Positions 8,297 through 18,180 of a DNA stretch of 64,000 bases are shown one piece after another. Within the stretch, counting starts at the first letter, position 1; each line of letters starts with the position of its first letter. The notes beneath the pieces are model-generated. The model was not told the origin of the DNA and searched no databases. It was given only the letters and a program-made list of their open reading frames with translations. The stretch is taken from the NCBI GenBank assembly GCA_937967995.1, contig CALBTB010000009.1:620001-684000 (forward strand), given 5' to 3'. A program made the position numbers and the translations under genes. This DNA comes from an uncultured Gammaproteobacteria bacterium (GTDB taxonomy: Bacteria; Pseudomonadota; Gammaproteobacteria; UBA6429; Thiohalophilaceae).

Positions 8297-9754
8297 TCAG
8301 TGCTCATCCATGTCAACAATCCAGGTATCCTTGGAACCACCACCCTGCGAGGAATTGACTACCGTCGAACCTTTGCGCAATGCGACGCGTGTCAGACCAC
8401 CCATGGTCACATGAACGTCATCTTTACCAGACAGGATAAAGGGCCGTAAATCAAGATGACGTGGTTCAACGCGATTCCCAACCAGTGTCGGTGCCGTGGA
8501 TAAAATCAGCATGGGTTGGGCAATATAATTTCGTGCATCACGTTTGATCAGTCGTTTGAACTTGTCTCGTTCCTTGCGCGATGCCTGCGGACCAATCAAC
8601 ATGCCATAGCCACCGGATTCGTTGGCAGGTTTTACTACCAGCTTGTCCAAGTTCTCCAGCACATAATCTCGTTCGGATTTATTGATGCATTTATAGGTTG
8701 GTACATTGGGAATCAACGGGTCTTCATCCAGATAGTACTTGATGATCTCCGGCACATAGGCATACACCACCTTGTCATCCGCCACACCCGCACCCGGTGC
8801 GTTGGCCAGCGCCACGTTACCCGCTTTCCAGGCACGCATGATACCCGGTACACCCAGCATGGAATCCGGGTTAAACACTTCCGGGTCCATAAACTGATCA
8901 TCAATGCGACGATAAATCACATCGACACGGGACAGGCCTTCCACGGTTCGCATATGCACGACATTGTCTTCATCGACATAAAGGTCCCTGCCTTCCACCA
9001 GCTCCGCGCCCATCTGCTGCGCCAGGTAGGCGTGTTCAAAGTACGCCGAGTTATAGATACCGGGTGTCCAGACAACCACTTCAGGCTGTTCAATCTTGCG
9101 CGGTGAAAGTGAAGCCAGCATGTCATAAAGCTGTGATGGATAATCATCCACTGGCAGAATATTTTGATCTTCAAACAGGTCCGGGAAAACACGCTTCATG
9201 ACCATGCGGTTTTCCAGCATGTAAGACACCCCGGAAGGCACACGCAGGTTATCTTCCAGTACGTAGACCGTTCCCTTGTCGTCGCGCACCAGGTCAGAAC
9301 CACAAATATGCGCCCAGATGGCATTGGGTGGGCTAATGCCCATACATTGCGGACGGAAATTGACCGAATCCTGCAACAGGTCGGCGGGAAAGACCTTGTC
9401 CTTGATTATTTTTTGGTCGTGATACAGGTCGTCAATAAACAGGTTGAGGGCCCTGACCCGTTGTTTCAGTCCGGCTTCGATATCCAGCCACTCTGAACGG
9501 GGTATGATGCGGGGAATTAAATCAAACGGCCAGGCACGGTCGATGGAACCTTCTTCTTCGGAATACACGGTAAAGGTAATGCCCATGACCCGAATGGCCA
9601 GTTCGGCGGCTGCCTTGTATTCCTCTATTTCCCGGTCTTTTAATACGCGCAGATAATCACAAAGCGGTTTGGCAACGTCACGCGGTTTGCCCGCAGCACG
9701 TATGAGTTCATCATAGATACCCTTGACCTTGTAACTACCCCAGCGGATTGCCAT
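8297..9754 (-). CDS. Circularly permuted ATP-grasp protein (DUF404/DUF407 type)
   Basis: 485 residues. Recognisable family blocks include YHDQKIIKDKVFPADLL, GVSYMLENRMVMKRVFPDLF, VKPANESGGYGMLIGP (ATP-binding core) and the C-terminal RPFILSGKDDVHVTMGGLTRVAL followed by GSTVVNSSQGGGSKDTWI. These identify the circularly permuted type-2 ATP-grasp family that accompanies alpha-E and Anbu. ATP-grasp enzymes make amide or peptide bonds through an acyl-phosphate; the substrate of this branch is unknown. It is the promoter-proximal gene of the pair with alpha-E and is divergent from Anbu across about 140 bp, so one regulatory region could serve both transcripts. Confidence 0.92.
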   Translation of the reverse strand: MAIRWGSYKVKGIYDELIRAAGKPRDVAKPLCDYLRVLKDREIEEYKAAAELAIRVMGITFTVYSEEEGSIDRAWPFDLIPRIIPRSEWLDIEAGLKQRVRALNLFIDDLYHDQKIIKDKVFPADLLQDSVNFRPQCMGISPPNAIWAHICGSDLVRDDKGTVYVLEDNLRVPSGVSYMLENRMVMKRVFPDLFEDQNILPVDDYPSQLYDMLASLSPRKIEQPEVVVWTPGIYNSAYFEHAYLAQQMGAELVEGRDLYVDEDNVVHMRTVEGLSRVDVIYRRIDDQFMDPEVFNPDSMLGVPGIMRAWKAGNVALANAPGAGVADDKVVYAYVPEIIKYYLDEDPLIPNVPTYKCINKSERDYVLENLDKLVVKPANESGGYGMLIGPQASRKERDKFKRLIKRDARNYIAQPMLILSTAPTLVGNRVEPRHLDLRPFILSGKDDVHVTMGGLTRVALRKGSTVVNSSQGGGSKDTWIVDMDEH

Positions 9755-9897
9755 AAATGACCATGCATTAAAAAGACAAGATAACTATAACAAGTCGACA
9801 ATTGATTGTAAAATGCGCGCCTTACAAAACAAATCTGTGCTATTAATAATGCTTAACCGGTAATACTGCTAAACCGGGTTTTGGAGTACCAAATTTT

Positions 9898-10632
9898 ATG
9901 ACCTACTGTGTTGCCATTAAAGTCGACGAAGGCATCGTGTTTGCTTCCGATTCGCGTACCAATGCGGGTGTCGACTACGTTCGTACCTACAGCAAGATGC
10001 ACCTGTTTAACTGGCCGCAAGACAGGACTATTGTCATTCTTACTTCCGGTAACCTTGCGACCAGCCAGGCCGTCATTAACTCCATTCAACATGACCTGGA
10101 AAACCCGCAGAGCGGCATCAACTTGCAAACTGCAAAGCACCTGTTTGAAATCGCCCATTACGTCGGTTCACTATGCCAGAAAGAACAGGCCGAACATTCC
10201 AAAGCCTTCAAGGACAGCCGAAAGGCACTCGAATCCAGTTTTATTATCGGTGGGCAAATTGGTGATCAGGACGATGATATTTATCTCGTTTATCCAGAAG
10301 GTAATTACATCACGGTATCTCCTGAAACGCCGTATATGCAAATCGGTGAAACAAAGTATGGCAAACCAATTCTGGACCGAATCGTCACGTCAACGACCAA
10401 CCTGAATGATGCTGCCCGCTGCGCACTGGTTTCGCTTGATTCGACCATGCGCAGTAATATATCAGTAGGCCCACCGCTGGAAATGGCCATTTATAAAGCC
10501 GATTCACTGACGGAACCACAGTACATGAAGATTGAGCTCGACACACCGCTGTATCAGAATATTCAGAAGCACTGGTCGGAAGGATTACAGGCGGCGTTCA
10601 GAAACCTGCCGAAATTTGACTGGGAAAAATAA
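9898..10632 (+). CDS. anbu: Anbu, proteasome-like peptidase
   Basis: 244 residues, the usual length for Anbu (ancestral beta subunit, related to HslV and proteasome beta subunits). The start MTYCVAIKVDEGIVFASDSRTNAG is the family signature. The residue after Met is Thr, so removal of Met would expose an N-terminal nucleophile threonine; the following G-x-VFASDSR block corresponds to the proteasome Asp/Lys environment. Anbu assembles into a ring or helical self-compartmentalised particle in other species. It is divergent from the ATP-grasp/alpha-E operon and convergent, with 2 bp between stops, with a zinc-ribbon metallopeptidase. Proteolytic substrate unknown. Confidence 0.93.
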   Translation: MTYCVAIKVDEGIVFASDSRTNAGVDYVRTYSKMHLFNWPQDRTIVILTSGNLATSQAVINSIQHDLENPQSGINLQTAKHLFEIAHYVGSLCQKEQAEHSKAFKDSRKALESSFIIGGQIGDQDDDIYLVYPEGNYITVSPETPYMQIGETKYGKPILDRIVTSTTNLNDAARCALVSLDSTMRSNISVGPPLEMAIYKADSLTEPQYMKIELDTPLYQNIQKHWSEGLQAAFRNLPKFDWEK

Positions 10633-10634
10633 CC

Positions 10635-11672
10635 TCAGGTTGCCATCACAACACGATGGATAAATTCCAGTTTTTTTACCACGTTTGGCGAATGCTCAAA
10701 CGGGTAAGGATCAGGAAAACCCAGGCTGCGGTTTAGTTCATTCAGAATTCGCATTAACTGGCCAAGCAATAAAATGACTTCACTGAACTTCTGTGACTGA
10801 AGCCAGCGTCTCACATTGGATTGCTCATCCGTCAGTTCCACACCCTGTAAACCCACATGATGATGACTGGCTGTTTCCAGTACATCCATGAAATGCAGGT
10901 AATGGGCCCAGCTTTCTGCCCAGTCTTCCCAGGGATGAGCACTGGCATAGGCACTGATATACTGGTCCGGCCAGTCATCCCGTGGTCCATCCTTATAATA
11001 GCGTTGTAATGCAGATTGGTAGTCTTTTTGCTCGTCACCAAATAACTGTCGGAATTCGTCAATCAATTCCGAGTTGGCGATCAACTGGTTCCAGTAATAA
11101 TGACCAATTTCATGCCGGAAATGACCAAGGATGGTTCGATAAGATTCATTCATCTTTTCACGAATTTCTTCACGCATGCTGTCATCTGCCTCGACGATAT
11201 TGATCGTAATCGTCCCGGCATTATGACCGGTCATAATCTTTTCATACGTCACGATTTCTTCCGTGTATGGATCGATACCCTTGACGTCTTCCATAAACCT
11301 GAATGACAGACCATTATCAGAATCGGCTGTCTTGTCGACGATAGGTAACCGCAGCTTCAACAGCGTGTAAATTAACCTTCGCTTGGCTTTTTCCATTTTG
11401 TACCAACGCTGAACATTGTCGTGATTCGATAAATCGGGAATGACTTCATTCAATCGACAGGCGAGACAAAATTCATGCGGATCATCTTGCGCGACCAGCC
11501 AGTTGCAGACATCAGTTTCATGGTAATTCTTACATTTACGAAACGGGCTATTCGCTTCGATGACCTGGGTTTTTCCTGTAACAGGATTAAACCCAAGCTC
11601 TTTGCCACATTGAATACACAATGTGTTATCGAAATACAACGTGTTACCGCAGGAGCAGGAAAATGTGCGCAA
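10635..11672 (-). CDS. Zinc-ribbon putative zinc metallopeptidase (COG4307-like)
   Basis: 345 residues with two visible parts. The N-terminus carries four CxxC-like pairs (FSCSCGN, CIQCGKE, CNWLV, CLAC), consistent with a zinc ribbon. The C-terminal half has the zincin motif HEIGHYYW (about residue 188) and, downstream, HPWEDWAESWAHYL, whose acidic residues are candidates for the third zinc ligand. The start is a TTG at 11672 with AAGGA 7 bp upstream; an in-frame stop further up leaves no better start. It faces Anbu tail-to-tail. Its motif is shared with the second metallopeptidase at 18177-19214. Peptidase activity is inferred from motifs; substrate unknown. Confidence 0.82.
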   Translation of the reverse strand: MRTFSCSCGNTLYFDNTLCIQCGKELGFNPVTGKTQVIEANSPFRKCKNYHETDVCNWLVAQDDPHEFCLACRLNEVIPDLSNHDNVQRWYKMEKAKRRLIYTLLKLRLPIVDKTADSDNGLSFRFMEDVKGIDPYTEEIVTYEKIMTGHNAGTITINIVEADDSMREEIREKMNESYRTILGHFRHEIGHYYWNQLIANSELIDEFRQLFGDEQKDYQSALQRYYKDGPRDDWPDQYISAYASAHPWEDWAESWAHYLHFMDVLETASHHHVGLQGVELTDEQSNVRRWLQSQKFSEVILLLGQLMRILNELNRSLGFPDPYPFEHSPNVVKKLEFIHRVVMAT

Positions 11673-11708
11673 GAGAGTATCCTTAGATACGCATTATTAT
11701 TCTAAATA

Positions 11709-13370
11709 TTATACCGTATTTTGGTTGATCACTATACAGTTTCGACCCTGCTTCTTGGCCTCATACAATGCCTGATCAGCCGCATTGACCAACCTGTCAA
11801 CGGTATTATAATCCGCCGCGCTGGAGATACCGGCACTGAAGCTGGAGGAAAATTCACCTTCTTCGCTATAGTGTTTCATGTTGGCAAAATCTTCGCGCAG
11901 TTCATCAATGACGCGTTTTGCCTTTTCGACAGACGTATCTCGTAATGCGATACCGAATTCCTCACCGCCGTATCGTCCAATAACATCCGATGTTCGCAGA
12001 CGTTGCTGAATCAGCCGCGCCAGGCTTTTTATCACCCGATCACCTGCCGGATGTCCATACTGGTCGTTGACCTGTTTGAATTTATCGATGTCCAGCATCA
12101 CAAATGACAGATCATTACCGGTCCGTACTGCCTGCGAGACCAGCCCTTCCAGTTCCAGCTTCAGGGTAATGTGATTCAGCAAGCCGGTGAGACTGTCACG
12201 CACCATCAGTGCATTGAGATTCCTGAAACGCGTGACCCTGATTTTAACCGCTGCTGCAAGATGATCCGGCTGTATCGGTTTCTGCAGAAAATCATCGCCA
12301 CCGAATTTCAGTGCTTCTAGCTGTTGCTCCAGTCCGCTTTCCGTAGACAGAAAGACAATTGGAATGTTCATATATTCATCTGTCTGACGAATCACCGCCG
12401 CGGCTTCAACACCCGATGCATCCGGCATATACAGGTCCATTAAAATCAGTTCCGGTTTAAAATCATGTAGCGTGACGAGAATTTGTGAAGTTTCAGTAAC
12501 AATACGTGTCTGCATGCCTTTGGACTGTAGAATTGTTGCATAGTGTTCTGCCAGCACTTCGACATCCTCAATTATCAAAATGCGATATGAAAATTGTTCT
12601 CGTAGCTCGAGTAATGTATCAAGCCGGTCAACAAGCACAATATAATCAAACGGTTTTTTTATATAAGCGGCACCGTCGGCCCGAATGGCAGCTATTCTGG
12701 CCTCCCAGTCACCGCGAGCGGAAATGAAAATGGTCGGAATACCTTGACCTTCTTCATCGTTAAGCTTTAAGGCCATGTCCGGCCCGGCCAGATCCCCTTC
12801 CGGGAAATCCACATCGATGACCATAGCTGAAGGTGGTTTACGACTAATGGCGTCTTTTGCGTCTTCGATTGTATTAAATGTAACAGTGTTATAACCATAG
12901 CGCTGTAACTGGCTGGCAGTCTCATTGCAGAACAGTTCTTCATCATCAACTATATATATAGTATGGTCCTGCTGGCTGGCATCCGGTGTTGCAATCGGTA
13001 CCTGTGGATGCGGAACAACCGGTTTGGTTTCCGGTCCTGCCATTGACAGTTCCTGTAGAATTCCCAGATAACGATTTATCTGGTTTTGTTCTGACTGTTG
13101 AGGAACAACCTCTTTGTCCAGTGCATAGAGCATGGTTTCCAGCTGACGTGCAATTTCACCTACACCCGAAAATCCAAATGAACCCGCTGAACCGGCAATG
13201 CTATGTACCAGGCGCCGAAACTCGAACATGCCATTTTCAATATCAGCACCAGGTTGCAAAACGGACTTCCACTCAGACTGAATGGCTTCAATCTTTTCCG
13301 GGAGTTCCTGTGTATACGTTTCCTGGAATTTCAGGTAACGTTCCTGTTTGGATTTTGCTTTAGCTGGCAC
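11709..13370 (-). CDS. Hpt-REC-REC-GGDEF diguanylate cyclase
   Basis: About 553 residues from a GTG at 13370, which has GGAG 8 bp upstream and overlaps the end of the preceding response regulator gene by 11 bp; the longer reading from 13421 would overlap by 62 bp. Domain order: Hpt (phospho-accepting His in HSIAGSAGSFGF), receiver 1 (IYIVDDEE, with Asp in VIDVDFP), receiver 2 (ILIIEDVEV, Asp in ILMDLYMP), and a GGDEF domain with an intact GGEEF active-site loop preceded at the canonical distance by RTSD, an inhibitory I-site. It should synthesise c-di-GMP under phosphorelay control. It is the last gene of a kinase / CheY-like / cyclase operon, so phosphate probably flows from the hybrid kinase at 13757-16990. 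Confidence 0.93.
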   Translation of the reverse strand: MPAKAKSKQERYLKFQETYTQELPEKIEAIQSEWKSVLQPGADIENGMFEFRRLVHSIAGSAGSFGFSGVGEIARQLETMLYALDKEVVPQQSEQNQINRYLGILQELSMAGPETKPVVPHPQVPIATPDASQQDHTIYIVDDEELFCNETASQLQRYGYNTVTFNTIEDAKDAISRKPPSAMVIDVDFPEGDLAGPDMALKLNDEEGQGIPTIFISARGDWEARIAAIRADGAAYIKKPFDYIVLVDRLDTLLELREQFSYRILIIEDVEVLAEHYATILQSKGMQTRIVTETSQILVTLHDFKPELILMDLYMPDASGVEAAAVIRQTDEYMNIPIVFLSTESGLEQQLEALKFGGDDFLQKPIQPDHLAAAVKIRVTRFRNLNALMVRDSLTGLLNHITLKLELEGLVSQAVRTGNDLSFVMLDIDKFKQVNDQYGHPAGDRVIKSLARLIQQRLRTSDVIGRYGGEEFGIALRDTSVEKAKRVIDELREDFANMKHYSEEGEFSSSFSAGISSAADYNTVDRLVNAADQALYEAKKQGRNCIVINQNTV

Positions 13371-13746
13371 GGAATCGGCTCCATATCTCCCAGATTCGAT
13401 CCGGTAATTCAGTGGGATCAAATGGCTTTGATATCACATCTACTGCTCCCAGTTGCATAAATGATTCCACCTCTTTCGGTTGTACCTTGGCAGTGAGAAA
13501 CACAATTGGCGTTTGCTCAGTTATCGGTAATTTACGCAGTTCCTTTAAAGTCGTTGGTCCATCCATACCCGGCATCATTACATCCAGCAGAATCAAATCC
13601 GGCTTAAAATCCAACACCTGATCCAGTGCTGACTGACCTGACTCACATAACAGGACTTCAAATCCTTCGTCTTCGAGTGCCAGGTCGGCAAATTCCCGAA
13701 TATCCTCATCATCCTCAACATACATCAATTTTAATATATCACTCAT
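13360..13746 (-). CDS. CheY-like single-domain response regulator
   Basis: 128 residues, a stand-alone receiver domain: acidic pocket YVEDDED near the N-terminus, phospho-acceptor Asp in LILLDVMMPG, conserved Thr/Ser in PIVFLTAK and the Lys in VISKPFDP. There is no output domain. It lies 10 bp downstream of the hybrid kinase gene and overlaps the cyclase gene, so it is the middle member of one operon. It may act as a phosphate shuttle to the Hpt of the cyclase, or as a sink. Confidence 0.94.
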   Translation of the reverse strand: MSDILKLMYVEDDEDIREFADLALEDEGFEVLLCESGQSALDQVLDFKPDLILLDVMMPGMDGPTTLKELRKLPITEQTPIVFLTAKVQPKEVESFMQLGAVDVISKPFDPTELPDRIWEIWSRFRAS

Positions 13747-13756
13747 ATTCTAAGTA

Positions 13757-16700
13757 CTACCCGTTCAAAACCTGTTTGATTGTTACCAGAAGTTCATCAT
13801 TCGAAATCCGTGACTTGTTAAGAATCGCATCCGTCTTTTCGGCGACATCTTTTTCCGGTTCAATAGCTGAAAAAATAATCACAGGACAGGTACCCCTGAT
13901 TTCATTGAGCAAATCCAGGCCAGACCCATCCGGCAATGTCATGTCAAGCAATACAAGATCGGGGGTGTTTTTCTTCAGTTCCTCGCGTGCTTTGGCCAGA
14001 CTGGTCGCATAGGTATAATTAATGGAATCCGCCAATAGAGAACGTGTCACCTGTATAATGTCAACATCATCCTCGACATGTAATACATTGTGTTGCTCAT
14101 CATCATGCAGGGAAATCTCAAGTACGTGACTTAATCGTTCCTGGTCTACCGGCTTTTGGATCCAGTCAACCACGTTTATGGCATCACCATTGAGTATTTT
14201 CCGTCCTTCTTCAGCTCGAACGGAAATCACCACGACCTTAAGATCATCATAAACCTTGTTTGAACGTATTTTACGTAACAATTCGATGCCATCCATGTCT
14301 GGCAGATTCAAATCCAGTAGCAATAACTGATAATTATTCTGCTTTAACAAATCCAGCGTATGGCCAGCCGTATGTGCCTGATCACTCTTATATCCTTCGA
14401 GAGACAGTATTTCAGATAAAACATTGGCAACGTCGTGATTATCTTCACAGATCAGTATGCGTGCATCAGCATCCGGATCTTTCTTAAGAATAGTTAGACT
14501 GTGATGTTTTGGTAATTCAAAGAAAAACTGCGACCCTTCACCTATTCGACTCGTATAGTCGATACGGCCATTCATCCGTTCGACGATAGCACGGCAAATG
14601 CTTAACCCCAGCCCGGTGCCCCCCTTTTCTCTTGAATCGGAGCTATCGACCTGTGCAAAGCGTTCAAACACCCGGCTTCTGAACTCTTCGGGAATACCAC
14701 GACCAAAATCCTGCACACAGACACGATACAGGTTGCCTTTTTCCTCAACTTTGATAACCACTTTTGCACCCTGGGGTGAAAACTTGACTGCATTGGAAAT
14801 AAAATTGTTATACACCTGCATTAAACGATGGCTGTCCGCCATCACGCGTGCAGTTTCCAGTGAGGTGTTAAACTCAAGACTGATTCCCTTCTGCGTGGCG
14901 TATTCCTGGTTGGCCTCCACCGCCGCATTGCTGAATGTGACCAGATCCAGTTCGTCAATTTCAAATTCCAGTTTGCCGGACTCAATCTTCTCCAGATCCA
15001 GAATGTCATTAATGAGCAAGGTCAGGTGCTCACTATTACGCCTGGCCGTTGTCAGGAGACGGCGCGCCTTTTCCGACATTCCTTCGGAGGCCTTGCTTAG
15101 CACAACACCAATCGCGCCCATGATCGATGTCAAAGGAGTTCGAAGCTCATGACTCACCGTGGAAATGAATTCACTCTTGAGCTTGTCGACGGCCAGCCTC
15201 TCGGTAATATCACTGCCAATAAACAGATAACCGGTTATTCTGCCGTTTTTGTTACGCAGTACTGTCACCGAAAGCATTATCTGGAACTGGCTACCGTTCT
15301 TTCGTACATACGACCATTGCTGTTCATCGGCCTCGCCTTTACTGGCTTTTTCCAGCAATACCTCCATGCCGGCTGCAATCTGCTTGTTCTGCTCCCATGA
15401 CAGTACCCTTGCACGCTCTTCAAGTTCCTCGCTGTCATGAAAAATATCCGGTTTCGCCTTACCAACCAGCTCTTTTGCAGAGTAACCCAGCATTTTTTCA
15501 GCCGCCCTGTTAAAACTGCGAATAACACCATTAATATCCGTCGAAATGATTGACAGGTTAGCGCTATCCAGAATGGCCTGCCGCAATACTGTTTCCTTGC
15601 CCAGTTCCTTATTGATGCGTTCCTGCTCAATGAGGCTGCCGATCCAGCGGGAAAATAGCTGTATAAGCGAAAAGTCGGTCTCACTGAACGGTTCTGCACG
15701 CGGTTCCGGCGCGGAATAATTTAACGTACCGTACAGCTGTCCGGAAACCATGATCGGAACACCAATATAAGACTCGAGTCCAAAACTTTTATAACAGGGA
15801 TGATCCTTGATTTCACTTGTGCCGGCATGATGAAAGCCGGTCGGACGTTTTGCGCTCAGCGTATGAACACAGTATGTACCACCAAGCTCAAACTCCGTTT
15901 CTGCTGGTGGCGCCCATTCCGGTCCCGTTACATATTTAATTTTGTATTGCTCCCGAATTATGCGACTGATAATTCCAAGCGGTAATTTGAATATTTCACG
16001 ACCCGTTTCCAGAATTGCCTGCAAACGTCCCGCTGTATCCAGTTTTATATCGGCCGTGATTTTATGTAAACGTTCCAGTGCATCAATATAACGATGTATA
16101 TCTTCTTCGGACTTCTTCCGCTGGGTAATGTCACGCACGATGATCGTATAAAGCAGGTTGCCATTTAATTCCATCTCGTTGACAGCAAACTCGATATATA
16201 ACAAACCACCGCTTCTTGTTCTGGCTGAGAATTCAAGATTCTTTTCTTCCGAATCGTGAATCAACGCATCCAGTTTACTTTTAAAAGAACCCTTACCTTT
16301 CTCTATGTGCAAGCTCGGTATAAAATTTCCGACCTCCTCATCAATCATACTCTGCTCAGTCGAATCGAACAGTCTCTCTGCTGCCGGATTAACTGTCTGA
16401 ATCCTTCCAGAAATGTCCACCACCATAATTCCATCGACAACAGTGTGCACCACCGCTTCCAGACGGGTTTCCTTTTCCTGAATGATACGATTTGCATCAT
16501 CAATGGTTTGTTGCTGCAATTCCCCTTCAACACAATCAGCCAGATCACGTAAATGAGCGAGTTGCTCCTGAGTAAAGTCCCGTGGTTTGTCATCAATAAT
16601 GCATAAAGTACCAATGCGATGCCCGCCGGCAGTTTTTAGTGGTGCACCCACATAACTACGAATATGCGGTGCATCGGTTACCAGCGGATTATCGGCAAAG

Positions 16701-16990
16701 CGGGAATCTTTCAGTGTGTCAGCGATATAAAAAATGTCATCCGATAATATCGCATGACCACAAAATGAAATTTCACGTGGCGTTTCACACGCATCCAGAC
16801 CTTGCCGTGATTTAAACCATTGTCGATGACTGTCGACCAGACTCACCAGGGCGATCGGTACATCAAAAAAGCTACGCGCTAAACGCGTCAGACGGTCGAA
16901 ACGTTCCTCCGGCTCGCTGTCGAGGATGTTCAACTGTTGCAGTGAATCGAGGCGCTGTTGCTCGTCTTCCGGATCAGGAGGCCTTTGCAC
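13757..16990 (-). CDS. Hybrid sensor histidine kinase: GAF-PAS-GAF-PAS-HisKA-HATPase-REC-REC
   Basis: 1077 residues starting at a GTG at 16990 with AAAGGAA about 10 bp upstream. Domain order: GAF (residues about 25-165, FDVPIALVSLVDSHRQWFKS), PAS (about 175-295), a second GAF (about 310-460), a second PAS (about 465-590), HisKA with the phospho-acceptor His in FISTVSHELRTPLTS, HATPase_c (N-box in HRLMQVYNNFISNAVKF, G-boxes in GRGIP and GGTGLGLSI), then two receivers (ILICEDNHD and VLHVEDDVD with acceptor Asp in LLLDLNLPD and LLDMTLPD). No membrane helix is obvious, so sensing is probably cytoplasmic. It heads the operon with the CheY-like and Hpt-GGDEF genes. Signal unknown. Confidence 0.94.
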   Translation of the reverse strand: MQRPPDPEDEQQRLDSLQQLNILDSEPEERFDRLTRLARSFFDVPIALVSLVDSHRQWFKSRQGLDACETPREISFCGHAILSDDIFYIADTLKDSRFADNPLVTDAPHIRSYVGAPLKTAGGHRIGTLCIIDDKPRDFTQEQLAHLRDLADCVEGELQQQTIDDANRIIQEKETRLEAVVHTVVDGIMVVDISGRIQTVNPAAERLFDSTEQSMIDEEVGNFIPSLHIEKGKGSFKSKLDALIHDSEEKNLEFSARTRSGGLLYIEFAVNEMELNGNLLYTIIVRDITQRKKSEEDIHRYIDALERLHKITADIKLDTAGRLQAILETGREIFKLPLGIISRIIREQYKIKYVTGPEWAPPAETEFELGGTYCVHTLSAKRPTGFHHAGTSEIKDHPCYKSFGLESYIGVPIMVSGQLYGTLNYSAPEPRAEPFSETDFSLIQLFSRWIGSLIEQERINKELGKETVLRQAILDSANLSIISTDINGVIRSFNRAAEKMLGYSAKELVGKAKPDIFHDSEELEERARVLSWEQNKQIAAGMEVLLEKASKGEADEQQWSYVRKNGSQFQIMLSVTVLRNKNGRITGYLFIGSDITERLAVDKLKSEFISTVSHELRTPLTSIMGAIGVVLSKASEGMSEKARRLLTTARRNSEHLTLLINDILDLEKIESGKLEFEIDELDLVTFSNAAVEANQEYATQKGISLEFNTSLETARVMADSHRLMQVYNNFISNAVKFSPQGAKVVIKVEEKGNLYRVCVQDFGRGIPEEFRSRVFERFAQVDSSDSREKGGTGLGLSICRAIVERMNGRIDYTSRIGEGSQFFFELPKHHSLTILKKDPDADARILICEDNHDVANVLSEILSLEGYKSDQAHTAGHTLDLLKQNNYQLLLLDLNLPDMDGIELLRKIRSNKVYDDLKVVVISVRAEEGRKILNGDAINVVDWIQKPVDQERLSHVLEISLHDDEQHNVLHVEDDVDIIQVTRSLLADSINYTYATSLAKAREELKKNTPDLVLLDMTLPDGSGLDLLNEIRGTCPVIIFSAIEPEKDVAEKTDAILNKSRISNDELLVTIKQVLNG

Positions 16991-17148
16991 GTATTCGTTT
17001 TCCTTTGAATATCAGTGTGATGGCATAACTAGTTTAGTTTATCGGCCCGACTATATAGGTGTTAACCGAAGAAATGTTACCAAACGACAAATATTTCCAT
17101 TTTATTATAACGGCTAATTTTGTAACCTGCTGTTTTTATTGAAGTAAA

Positions 17149-18180
17149 TTAGTACTGGCTAAGTGGCTGATTACTCAATCCAAGATTGAGTACCTTTTGA
17201 ATCAGTTGTTCATAACTGTACCCGGCCCGCTCAGCGGAAAAGGCCACATCTTCATCCAGCGCAATGGCAGCGTTGGGGTTCGCCTCCAGGACATACAGCC
17301 GGCCATCCGGTGATAAACGCAGGTCAATACGCGCATACCCGGTCATGCCCAGCACTCGATAGATGCGCTTGCAGGTTTTGACAATTTTTTCATTCATACC
17401 ATCGGGTAGATTGCGGACGAACTGATAATCGATGCCCCATTTCTCACGGTATTCTTCATTCCATTTCACAGTATACGTGGCAATCTTGTGAATATTCTCT
17501 TCCGCCTTGCCAAACACGAGTTCGCGAATCGGTAACACCTCGAGTCGTTTATTGCCCAGCACCGTTACATACAGCTCACGGCCATCGATATATTGTTCAG
17601 CGATAGCATCTCCTTCCGCCATTTCAAAAAGCTGATTGACCCTGTCTGTTAATTCCTGGGGGTTTGACACATAAGATGCCTGCGCAATACCTACTGAACC
17701 CTGTTCGACGGTGGACTTGACAATAAGGGGGTACGGTAACTTCTCGAGACGACTGGCATTTATTTTTCTGTTGCGTGGAAATACGAAAAACTTGGGTACG
17801 CGAATACGGTGGTATCCCATAATTTTCTTGGACAATGACTTGTCTCTGGATAACAGTAATCCACGCGGATTACAGCCCGTGTATGGCATGCCCAGCATAT
17901 CCAGATAAACGGCAATATAATAATCAAGCGCGCCAATATCTGCGAAGGCTTCCATCATGTTATAGGCAATGTTTGGCTTCCACTCCTGAATCGTCGTATA
18001 AATAGGTGTTATATCATCCATCAGTCCTACGACCTTTACTTCATGGCCCAGTTTCAATAATGCCTGATGGACATCAAATTCCGTTTTACTGTCTTTCAGG
18101 CGTGGATCCTCGCGATCCGTCACATCTTCCGGCGGAACAAGCTCATCGTGCAACAGCATCATGACGCGTAGTTTTTTCAT
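17149..18180 (-). CDS. ATP-grasp enzyme, D-Ala-D-Ala-ligase-like
   Basis: 343 residues. An N-terminal Rossmann-like part (LRVMMLLHDELVPPED, KPNIAYNMMEAF) is followed by ATP-grasp features: the lid and substrate segments GMPYTGCNPRGLLLSRDKSLSKK and YPLIVKSTVEQGSVGIAQAS, and the metal-binding end LYVLEANPNAAI. The layout matches the D-alanine-D-alanine ligase superfamily, but this is not a standard Ddl: it follows a metallopeptidase gene with a 4-bp ATGA overlap and has no peptidoglycan genes nearby. I infer an amide or peptide ligase acting in the same process as the metallopeptidase. It ends an operon that begins with that gene or further upstream. Confidence 0.82.
   Translation of the reverse strand: MKKLRVMMLLHDELVPPEDVTDREDPRLKDSKTEFDVHQALLKLGHEVKVVGLMDDITPIYTTIQEWKPNIAYNMMEAFADIGALDYYIAVYLDMLGMPYTGCNPRGLLLSRDKSLSKKIMGYHRIRVPKFFVFPRNRKINASRLEKLPYPLIVKSTVEQGSVGIAQASYVSNPQELTDRVNQLFEMAEGDAIAEQYIDGRELYVTVLGNKRLEVLPIRELVFGKAEENIHKIATYTVKWNEEYREKWGIDYQFVRNLPDGMNEKIVKTCKRIYRVLGMTGYARIDLRLSPDGRLYVLEANPNAAIALDEDVAFSAERAGYSYEQLIQKVLNLGLSNQPLSQY

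Noticed and set aside
8516..9106. 196-codon plus-strand frame
   Set aside because: Antisense shadow of the circularly permuted ATP-grasp gene; His- and Ile-rich, no family character.
14598..15152. 184-codon plus-strand frame
   Set aside because: Antisense to the histidine kinase; Ser-rich shadow.
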